Of a stretch of 64,000 nt of DNA, positions 57,131-64,000 are shown piece after piece. The notes below the pieces were generated by a model. The model did not search any database and was not told where the DNA came from. It was given only the letters and a program-made list of their open reading frames with translations. The DNA is from Alteromonas macleodii ATCC 27126. Its GTDB lineage: Bacteria > Pseudomonadota > Gammaproteobacteria > Enterobacterales > Alteromonadaceae. Where the stretch lies: contig NC_018632.1 of the NCBI RefSeq assembly GCF_000172635.2, positions 1,736,001 through 1,800,000 of the forward strand, read 5' to 3'. Position numbers and translations under genes: made by a program. Each line of letters begins with the position of its first letter. The first letter of the stretch is position 1.

Positions 57131-58198
57131 TTGAACCCATCTCGTATTTTTCGCCAGCCGAATAAAGTTCGACATGCACTGTATGCAATAGGCGCGCTTG
57201 CTGCAACGTTTGCCATTACGAGTGTTCCCGCATTAGCGGGTGATTCCAAACAATTAGGAAAAACACCCGTAGCTATCGCTATTCATGGCGGAGCAGGAAC
57301 CATTTTAAAATCATCGATGACGCCAGAAAAAGAAGCGGACTATAAAAGCGTATTAACCCAAGCGGTGCAGCATGGCTACGCCTTGTTGCAGAAAGGCGAA
57401 AAAGGTGAAGTGGCGGTAGTAGAAACCATCAAAATTCTTGAAAGCTCGCCGTTGTTTAATGCTGGCATCGGTGCGGTATATACCTTCGACGGTGAGCACG
57501 AGCTTGATGCGTCGATAATGCACGGCGGCAGTAAAAATGCAGGTGCTGTTGCGGGGGTGAAAACAATAAGAAGCCCAATAGAGGCTGCGTTATTGGTAAT
57601 GAATGAGTCTCCACACGTTATGCTTTCAGGGAGAGGCGCTGAAGATTACGCAAAAGAAAACGGCCTTGAACAGGTAGACAACACCGTTTTTGATACCGAG
57701 TTTCGCAAGCAAGCTTTAGATAAAGCGAAAGCACGTATGCAGCAGGTCTCGAGTGGTTACGGTTCGCAGCAAGGCAATGAGCGCTTTGGCACAGTTGGAG
57801 CCGTAGTATTGGATCAAGGAGGCAACATTGTCGCGGGAACATCCACTGGCGGAATGACGGCTAAACGGTATGGACGTATTGGAGACTCGCCTGTTATTGG
57901 AGCGGGGACCTATGCCGACAATGAAAGCTGCGCGGTATCGGCCACAGGACATGGTGAATATTTTATTCGATACAACGTGGCAGCAGATATTTGTGCGCGA
58001 ATGAAGTACCAGGGTTTAACGTTAAACGACGCTGCGAACACTGTAGTTAACGACGTACTTGTAAAAGCCGGTGGCGATGGCGGTGTGATTGCTATTGACG
58101 CTAAAGGTAACGTCGCTATGCCTTTCAATTCTGCGGGGATGTACCGCGCTAGTGTTGACATAAATGGTAAAGTTAAAGTGGCAATTTACAAGGACTGA
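57131..58198 (+). CDS. Isoaspartyl peptidase/L-asparaginase
   Basis: A 355-residue Ntn hydrolase of the plant-type asparaginase family. The signal peptide (MNPSRIFRQPNKVRHALYAIGALAATFA, ending near ALA) is unusual for E. coli IaaA, which is cytosolic. The autocatalytic nucleophile is Thr221 in ERFGTVGAVVLD, and IHGGAGT (51-57) is typical. It should split isoaspartyl dipeptides or asparagine. TTG 57131 has AGGAG 9 nt upstream. Confidence 0.93.
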   Translation: MNPSRIFRQPNKVRHALYAIGALAATFAITSVPALAGDSKQLGKTPVAIAIHGGAGTILKSSMTPEKEADYKSVLTQAVQHGYALLQKGEKGEVAVVETIKILESSPLFNAGIGAVYTFDGEHELDASIMHGGSKNAGAVAGVKTIRSPIEAALLVMNESPHVMLSGRGAEDYAKENGLEQVDNTVFDTEFRKQALDKAKARMQQVSSGYGSQQGNERFGTVGAVVLDQGGNIVAGTSTGGMTAKRYGRIGDSPVIGAGTYADNESCAVSATGHGEYFIRYNVAADICARMKYQGLTLNDAANTVVNDVLVKAGGDGGVIAIDAKGNVAMPFNSAGMYRASVDINGKVKVAIYKD

Positions 58199-58378
58199 TC
58201 ACTGAAAAACTATTTGTTATTTTAATGTTAAATGTGCTGGCTTGTATGCAACGAAACGTCTAATCTTAAAGTGTGGGGGAAAATTGCTTTCACATGTGGT
58301 TAAAAATAATTGAAGTGCCGTAACGCCAATTAAGTCGCAGTATCGGTCACATTAGGCGCCACGGCTGGAGAATTGAAA

Positions 58379-58798
58379 ATGGAATCGTTGCAAGTCAGTG
58401 ATTATATGAATACTCACCCAGTGAAGCTTAATGTCGATATGCCCGTTGCGCAGGCTGTCGAAGTGTTATTAGCCAGTGGGCAGAGTGGTGGTCCGGTACT
58501 CGATAGCAAAGGCAGAGTGGTGGGCTTTTTGTCTGAGCAAGACTGTATCGCTCAAATGATTGCGTCAAGCTACTATCGCGAACAAATTTGTAGAGTAGGG
58601 GAAATCATGAAAACCCCTGTGATTTCTATCAAACCTTATATGTCGGTAATAGAGTTAGCGCAGTTGCTGTTAAAGGAAAAGCCGAGAGTTTACCCCATTG
58701 TTGATGATGACGGGGTACTGTTAGGCTCAATTAATCGAACGGCAGTGCTACGGGCTATTGATGTTCAATTAAATGATGGATACCAGCGCGCGGGCTAG
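58379..58798 (+). CDS. CBS-domain pair protein
   Basis: A 139-residue protein with two CBS motifs, each with the (D/N)-hydrophobic pattern: MNTHPVKLNVDMPVAQAVEVLLASGQSGGPVLDSKGRVVGFLSE in two parts, then MKTPVISIKPYMSVIELAQLLLKEKPRVYPIVDD. CBS pairs bind adenosine nucleotides and regulate partners. I chose ATG 58379, with GGAG 8 nt upstream. A strong terminator follows. Confidence 0.9.
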   Translation: MESLQVSDYMNTHPVKLNVDMPVAQAVEVLLASGQSGGPVLDSKGRVVGFLSEQDCIAQMIASSYYREQICRVGEIMKTPVISIKPYMSVIELAQLLLKEKPRVYPIVDDDGVLLGSINRTAVLRAIDVQLNDGYQRAG

Positions 58799-58922
58799 AC
58801 TAACGCACTTTAATTTAGCTTGGTAGGATCTAGCGCTGCAGGTAGCGTAATGAATGAAGGTGCGGCGCTGGGTTAGAAAGGCCAGAAGCTGGTGCGGCAC
58901 CATGCATTTATCATATACCAGA

Positions 58923-58953
58923 AAGGAGGCGTTAACTTGCTTAACGCCTCCTT
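58923..58953. terminator. Strong bidirectional terminator between the CBS and phytase genes
   Basis: A perfect 13-bp stem (AAGGAGGCGTTAA at 58923-58935 with TTAACGCCTCCTT at 58941-58953), 5-nt loop, followed by T-rich sequence on the + strand and by A/T-rich sequence on the other. Confidence 0.88.
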
Positions 58954-58977
58954 CTTATTTACTTTTCGTATTATTTG

Positions 58978-61296
58978 TTACATGTGTGAGTGGTGTTCAC
59001 GCTTGGCGCTCGCTAATTTTCTGATCGCATCTTTAAGTGAAGCACCAGCAACTAGCTTAAAGTTTTGGGTTTCACTAGGCATAACGTTTCTTCCATCTTG
59101 TACTACCCAAAGCCCTTCGGTGAACCTTCCTCCCAAGTTAGCGTTGGTTACATCAAGCCCATCTGTTTCCGACACGCCGTCAATTTGCGTGGCTTTATCT
59201 GCCGTAATTTGAACAAGACCCATAAGTTTCAAGACTTCAGGGTTCTCATTGTGTACGTGATAGATAGCATAGCTGTTATTACCCTGACTCGATGCGATTA
59301 GGTAAGTTTGTGCATCTACATTAAACAGTGCCAAACCTTCTACATCAGCTTCTACCGGGGCTTCTATCTCTGCGATGAACTGAGGCTGATTGCTGTTTGT
59401 TGTTATATCCAGGGCCCAGATACCAGCACCTTCCTCACCTAAGTATGCCGTGCTCGTTTTAGTATCCACAACACATCCTTCTGGCTGTGAGGGCAGTGAA
59501 AAGGACTGTGTTAAATGTCCATCAACAGCTTTGTCTGGAGCGATAGACACGCTATATCGTTCGAAGCGGCCACTGGTGTCGTTAGCAAATACATGAGCTA
59601 TTCCGCCTGACACAAACAGGCACATGCCGTATATATCATTGAGTGTAGTGCTTATGTGGCCAAGTTGAGTCATATGACCGCGTTTATCTATTTCAAATAC
59701 AGACAAACTGTTATTCGACCGGTTTGATGCCACTGCGATATCGATAAGTGGCGTATCGCTTTGCTGAGCTTTGGTTTGTGTCACAGATACCTTGTATCCC
59801 ACATCAACGTTATTCACTCTGCCAACAAGAAGGCTTTGCACTAGCTTGCCGGCTAAGTCATAGCTATTTAATGCGCCTTTTTTGTCGGTGCCGATTATGC
59901 GGCTTTGTGAAGCGCTGTGCGAGTTGACCCAAATGGCAGGGTCGTCAGCGGCGTCGCCATGATTTTCCACTGGGTCAGTTTCAACATCGGGTTTAACCTT
60001 GATAGTTAGGTTTGCATGTTGGGAAGCGCTGTTATTTGTATACGCCTTCTCCATGTAATTTTCTTTTGGCGAGGCAGCTTTAAAATCGGTGCCGCATTGT
60101 CGATGAAGTAAAGCTGCGCTTAGTTTTGAGGGAAGCTCGGCAGAAAACACGTCGCCTGAATCATCATCGTCAACAACAAGAGAAATATGCGTGCCTTCTT
60201 CACTTAACGACAGATGAATGAATTCAGGCTGAATAAAAGTAGACTTGTCGGTTGCTTTTAATTGGCGATCTGCTGAGTTACTTTCGTTCGCCGTATTTAT
60301 TAGCGAGACAAATTGCGTAAGACATGGTGCTTTGAGCCATATCCCGCTGGCATCCGGACTCGCCCAGGCAGCGATATCCACGCCATCTACCGTCGTTGAA
60401 GATAGGGTGGCTACACCTTCAATGGCAACATCTTGATCGTGAAAAATAAGGGTTTTTGCTAGCTCACTTTCAATATCGGTATCTAATTGCCACACACCGG
60501 CAAATTCGTCAGCAAGGTATAGCGTTTCGGTGTTGGCATTTATCGCGCAACTTTTAATGCCTGGACCTATCGCAAAGTCTCTAAGCGATAAAAAGCGCCC
60601 GTTGTAAAATTCATACTGATTCAATGTGCCTGTCGCATCGATATTAACAATTTGCAGTTCGCCAGCGCTTGATGTTGTAGCACAAATGGCTTCAGAACCT
60701 TTGGTCAACTGGGTTTGCGGTTGGTAAACCCCAAGAGACGCGGCGTTAATGCGATACACCTCTATGTACTGGGTGTTGTTATTGAACACTACTAAAGACA
60801 CCCATTGTCTTGAATTAGATTCCACAACTTCGGCACGTGCTAAGGTGTAATGTCCCGCAATGAAGTGTTTTTTTCCTTCAGAGTTACTTAGTGAAATACC
60901 TTTATGTTCGTTAACATTAATGTTGATAGCGTGGGTGTCATCGTAAACTTTATGTTTGTTGTTGGCGCGGGCGTCCTTGCTAGTGTTGTTAGCATGGGTG
61001 TCTTTGTAAGCGTCTTTGTAAGCGCTTTTGGTGTTGGAATGGTTGGCGTGCGTTTGGTAATGCAGAGTCAGGCCTAAACCCTTTTTTAGCTTTGTTAGCG
61101 GTAATGCGATGTCTTGGCTTTCTGCTTTTACTAGCTGGCTTTCGCTGTGCGCTAACTTGATATTTGCACTGGTATCTGCGCTGGTATTAGTATCGTGAGA
61201 GGCTGCGCAACCGAACAAAGTCAAAAGTGTGCTTGAAAGTGCCGCTGTGGTAAATTTGGTTTTAAAAACTGTTTTGGTGTGACGCTGATTGGTCAT
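58978..61296 (-). CDS. Two-propeller beta-propeller phytase lipoprotein
   Basis: A 772-residue protein from ATG 61296, with a lipobox LLTLFGCAAS. The C-terminal half is a beta-propeller phytase: DDPAIWVNSHSASQSRIIGT, then GRVNNVDVGYKV and YLGEEGAGIWALDITTN. The N-terminal half repeats the pattern weakly (SCAINANTETLYLADEFAGVWQLD), so it looks like a partial second propeller. It releases phosphate from phytate with Ca2+. The N-terminal linker (about residues 55-110) holds DTHANN and DDTHAI from repeat cores and degenerate relatives. A TonB receptor lies upstream on the same strand. Confidence 0.88.
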   Translation of the reverse strand: MTNQRHTKTVFKTKFTTAALSSTLLTLFGCAASHDTNTSADTSANIKLAHSESQLVKAESQDIALPLTKLKKGLGLTLHYQTHANHSNTKSAYKDAYKDTHANNTSKDARANNKHKVYDDTHAININVNEHKGISLSNSEGKKHFIAGHYTLARAEVVESNSRQWVSLVVFNNNTQYIEVYRINAASLGVYQPQTQLTKGSEAICATTSSAGELQIVNIDATGTLNQYEFYNGRFLSLRDFAIGPGIKSCAINANTETLYLADEFAGVWQLDTDIESELAKTLIFHDQDVAIEGVATLSSTTVDGVDIAAWASPDASGIWLKAPCLTQFVSLINTANESNSADRQLKATDKSTFIQPEFIHLSLSEEGTHISLVVDDDDSGDVFSAELPSKLSAALLHRQCGTDFKAASPKENYMEKAYTNNSASQHANLTIKVKPDVETDPVENHGDAADDPAIWVNSHSASQSRIIGTDKKGALNSYDLAGKLVQSLLVGRVNNVDVGYKVSVTQTKAQQSDTPLIDIAVASNRSNNSLSVFEIDKRGHMTQLGHISTTLNDIYGMCLFVSGGIAHVFANDTSGRFERYSVSIAPDKAVDGHLTQSFSLPSQPEGCVVDTKTSTAYLGEEGAGIWALDITTNSNQPQFIAEIEAPVEADVEGLALFNVDAQTYLIASSQGNNSYAIYHVHNENPEVLKLMGLVQITADKATQIDGVSETDGLDVTNANLGGRFTEGLWVVQDGRNVMPSETQNFKLVAGASLKDAIRKLASAKREHHSHM
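60797..61002. repeat. TGGGTGTC repeats in the N-terminal part of the phytase gene
   Basis: GACACCCA at 60797-60804, TGGGTGTC at 60932-60939 and 60995-61002. The last two (63 bp apart) read DDTHAI and KDTHAN, and the 60995 copy shows the long form ATGGGTGTCTTTGTAAGC. Near copies with two to three changes lie on both sides (for example the run that encodes QTHAN near 61050). Confidence 0.85.
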
Positions 61297-61379
61297 TGTT
61301 GTTATTGTCCTGAAACTTACTGAGATCAAACCATGCATGGCGCATCGACTAAAACATGGCTTACAGATTATTAAGAGCA

Positions 61380-61414
61380 GGTTTGAAGGCCAAATTACCT
61401 ACGGCCTTCAAACC
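61380..61414 (-). terminator. Hairpin after the TonB receptor gene
   Basis: A perfect 12-bp stem (GGTTTGAAGGCC at 61380-61391 with GGCCTTCAAACC at 61403-61414), loop 11 nt. A clean T-run is missing, so it may work as an intercistronic RNA element as well. Confidence 0.65.
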
Positions 61415-61440
61415 CGATAATTAACTTTCGATATACCTGC

Positions 61441-64000
61441 CTAGTTAAGCTGCCAAGTAAAGCCAAGTTCGAACGTGCGGCCGTATTCTTCATACTGCGC
61501 GTTTTGGTTGCGCGTATCGAAATAGTTGTAGAAAGGTTCGTCACCTAAGTTGATGCCGTTGAAATACACCTGCATGCTGTCGTTGATGTAGTAGCGCGCC
61601 ATGAAATCAACCTGTACGTGGTCGTCTTCAAATCTGAGCATGTCACCATCAATCTCTTCGAAATTGTCGCTTTTATAGGTGGTGGCTAGACGTACACTGA
61701 AGTCATTCGCTTCGTACCCAATGGTGATGTTGCCAATACTGTCTGATTGATTTGGTAACTGGGTTTCAAATTTTTCGCCATCTAAGAAGGTAGTCGCTTC
61801 AGAATCAGTAAAAGTAGCATTGGCGGAAACAATAAAACCGTTATTGAAAGCTTTCACCCAAGAAAGTTCTAAGCCGGTTAAATCGGCAGAGTCGCCGTTA
61901 ATTGGCTGTATGACCTCTTCAAAACCTTCCCAACCGGTTGTACCTGCAACATCAGCGTACACAACGAAGTTATCGATATTCTTGTAGAACAGCCCTGCTG
62001 AAACTACACCAATGTCACCTGGATAGTATTCAATCGACAAATCAACGTTTTGTGCTTCGTATGGCTGAAGGTCAGGGTTGCCAACTTCCGCCTCTCGTTC
62101 GGTCACAAATACGCCATCATCTTCTTCCGTTTTACTCTCGATGATTTGAAATGCCGCTACATCTTCAAATTTTGGTCTTGAAATAGTTTGGGTGTAGGCA
62201 GCGCGAAGCTGAAGTTTATCTGAAACGGTGTATCTGGCATTTACACTGGGTAACCAATGATCGTAGTCGCGCTCCACTTCCCACGGCGTATTTAGCACTT
62301 CTTCCACGTCGGTTTCTTCGTTTTCTACAAGCTCTACTCGCATACCCGATGTAGAAAAGTCAGTACGCTCATAGCGAACCCCTGCTACCAAATGAAGTTT
62401 ATTTATATCTACGCTGCCCATGATATAAGCGGCAAAAATATCCTCTTCATTCACATAGGTCGCGCCACGAGATTCTACTTCAGAATTTAGGCTGTCTAAT
62501 TCCAAGCTCTCGCGGTTTTCGTTAAAGTAGTTGCGCATTTCACTTCGATTAAGCCCAGGCCCAAAGTTATCAAGAGAGTAGTCTGGACTGGCAGCTCCGA
62601 ATTGCGAAGCGTCTAGGTCGTCGAATTCTCCATCAAAAATAGCGATGCTGCTGTTGCGGTCTTTTTCTCGGCTTCGATATTTCGAGCCAATTTTTAACTC
62701 ACCGATATAGCCACCAAGGTTGATGGGGCGGGCGGCGTCGAATTTAATACTGGTTTCGGTATCTTTCGTGTAGTTATCTTCAAAGCTGATCTCATCGACT
62801 TCATAGGTTGATAAGTCCATGGCATCAGCGTTTTGTGACACGGTTGGACGCATAGTATTTAAGTCTGCGTCGATACTGTCATTTTCGGTTTTGAATACGT
62901 AATACAGTGCATCTGGCTCGTCTTCATCAGACTTTGCATAACCGAGCTGCCAGTTTGCTTTCCAGGTATCCAATTGGTGTTCACCACCAAGCGCCACAGT
63001 AAAAATACTCTGGCTTTCAAAGCGGTCTTTACTTTCTCTTTCTATTTCTGAGTCTTCGCCATCGAACGTGAATATATTACCTTGACGGTATTCGTCGTCA
63101 GAAAACTCACTGTAAAGTGTGCGAAGAAAGTATTGGTTGTTGAAGTCAGGACGAAAATCGATATTTAACGCACTCCCCAAACGTTCGCGAGTGATCGTGT
63201 AGTGACGTTGCTCAAGCTCATCGTCACCGTTACTTTCAACATTGTCTGAACCAAAATCTCGGTCAAAGTAGGAAATGGCGCCAGCCACCCCCCATTCAGG
63301 GGAAAGCTTCTTGGTAAACGTACCAGAAAGCTTTGGACTGGTTTCATCGCGTAAATCATTTTGACTGGCTTGCACGGTAATGCTCGCGGTATCACGAGCC
63401 TTATCAAACGCACTCACGCTTTTCACCGCGACTGAACCACCAATGGCGTCTCCGTCCATGTCGGGAGTTACCGATTTAGACACCTCTAACGTTTGGATGA
63501 GTTCAGAGGGAATAACGTCAAGGGCTACTGAACGTACGCCTGATTCAGGCGAGGGAATATTCAAGCCGTTAATGGTTACGTTATTCAAGTTGGGGTCGAT
63601 ACCGCGTATGCCGACGAAACGACCTTCACCCTGATCTCGCTCAATCGACAAGCCAGGTAAACGCTGTAACGACTCAGCAGCATTTTGGTCTGGAAATTGT
63701 CCAATGGCATCTGCGGATACAATAGACGAAATACGATCTGACGTTCGCTGCTGGTTTATGGCACTTGCCTGACCGCTTCGTTGACCACGCACCAAGATCT
63801 CATCGATAGTATCGCCGCTGCCAAACTCCACGGCTGCGCGCGCAATGCCGTTGTCTGTCACTTTTATCGCTTGCGTAACCGTTTCCTCACCAAGATAAGA
63901 AATTTCTAGCGTGTAAGTACCCTCTGGAATAGAGGGAAACCGAAATGTACCGTCTGTGCCTGCTTCAGTAACTAGTCCTAATTCTTTAAGCTTAATTTGA
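61441..64000 (-). CDS. TonB-dependent receptor (5' end off the window)
   Basis: The frame stays open to the right edge, past the GTG at 63861, so the start lies outside. The first visible part (IPEGTYTLEISYLGEETVTQ) is a carboxypeptidase-regulatory-like domain, then DEILVRGQR, a TonB-box-like region, the plug (RISSIVSADAIGQFPDQNAAESLQRLPGLSIERDQGEGRFVGIRGI) and a 22-strand barrel ending in ...FTWQLN. Receptors of this sort import large molecules. Its place before a phytase suggests phytate or its breakdown products, as known for marine bacteria. Confidence 0.93.
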   Translation of the reverse strand, partial: QIKLKELGLVTEAGTDGTFRFPSIPEGTYTLEISYLGEETVTQAIKVTDNGIARAAVEFGSGDTIDEILVRGQRSGQASAINQQRTSDRISSIVSADAIGQFPDQNAAESLQRLPGLSIERDQGEGRFVGIRGIDPNLNNVTINGLNIPSPESGVRSVALDVIPSELIQTLEVSKSVTPDMDGDAIGGSVAVKSVSAFDKARDTASITVQASQNDLRDETSPKLSGTFTKKLSPEWGVAGAISYFDRDFGSDNVESNGDDELEQRHYTITRERLGSALNIDFRPDFNNQYFLRTLYSEFSDDEYRQGNIFTFDGEDSEIERESKDRFESQSIFTVALGGEHQLDTWKANWQLGYAKSDEDEPDALYYVFKTENDSIDADLNTMRPTVSQNADAMDLSTYEVDEISFEDNYTKDTETSIKFDAARPINLGGYIGELKIGSKYRSREKDRNSSIAIFDGEFDDLDASQFGAASPDYSLDNFGPGLNRSEMRNYFNENRESLELDSLNSEVESRGATYVNEEDIFAAYIMGSVDINKLHLVAGVRYERTDFSTSGMRVELVENEETDVEEVLNTPWEVERDYDHWLPSVNARYTVSDKLQLRAAYTQTISRPKFEDVAAFQIIESKTEEDDGVFVTEREAEVGNPDLQPYEAQNVDLSIEYYPGDIGVVSAGLFYKNIDNFVVYADVAGTTGWEGFEEVIQPINGDSADLTGLELSWVKAFNNGFIVSANATFTDSEATTFLDGEKFETQLPNQSDSIGNITIGYEANDFSVRLATTYKSDNFEEIDGDMLRFEDDHVQVDFMARYYINDSMQVYFNGINLGDEPFYNYFDTRNQNAQYEEYGRTFELGFTWQLN

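Overview
The window reads as chromosomal DNA of a marine gammaproteobacterium, most likely Alteromonas or a close relative in the Alteromonadaceae. The basis is inference from gene content (pheST-ihfA, mfd-csiV-pduO, liuRABCDE, a large RAYT transposase, a phytase next to a TonB receptor) and moderate GC; no rRNA or tRNA gene is present to confirm it. No prophage, CRISPR array or classical insertion sequence was found.

Layout. 1-2.4 kb: end of a surface-polysaccharide locus (partial serine-acetyltransferase-like gene, OafA-type acyltransferase). 2.5-6.4 kb: pheS-pheT-ihfA with a possible leader peptide and a strong terminator. 6.4-17.6 kb: housekeeping genes (small membrane protein, ybaK, penicillin acylase family, nagZ, pduO-type adenosyltransferase, csiV, mfd, PilZ). 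17.7-24.9 kb: an orphan LolC/E-type permease, a phosphoribosyltransferase, a FIST sensor overlapping a histidine kinase, a CbiM-like membrane protein, xthA and a heme oxygenase. 25.1-33.2 kb: DUF2750, SufE, a glycosyltransferase, an HDOD protein, a thioesterase, an MFS carrier, an alpha/beta hydrolase and glgC. 33.4-37.0 kb: an accessory block (SRPBCC protein, MFS carrier, RAYT transposase) with a repeat array on each side. 37.0-45.7 kb: leucine/isovalerate catabolism (liuR-A-B-C-D-E) with a divergent thiolase. 45.8-48.2 kb: kynurenine formamidase-like enzyme and kynureninase. 48.3-57 kb: a solute-binding/GGDEF protein, a FapA-family protein, sbcB and a large hybrid kinase. 57.1-64 kb: isoaspartyl peptidase, a CBS protein, a two-propeller phytase lipoprotein and a TonB-dependent receptor that runs off the right edge.

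The most unusual signal is a short dispersed repeat with core TGGGTGTC and extended form roughly TGGGTGTCWTYGTAA. By hand count there are 38 exact cores in 64 kb on the two strands, against about 2 expected by chance, plus several one-mismatch copies. They are clustered, often about 50-65 bp apart. Fifteen lie between genes and 23 inside eight genes, where they mostly encode Asp-Thr-His and often sit in low-complexity insertions. None occurs before 17.9 kb or between 46.5 and 60.7 kb. Two arrays flank the block that holds the RAYT transposase, a family known to act on REP-type repeats, so a REP-like or uptake-signal-like system is the leading hypothesis. This is inference and has not been tested.
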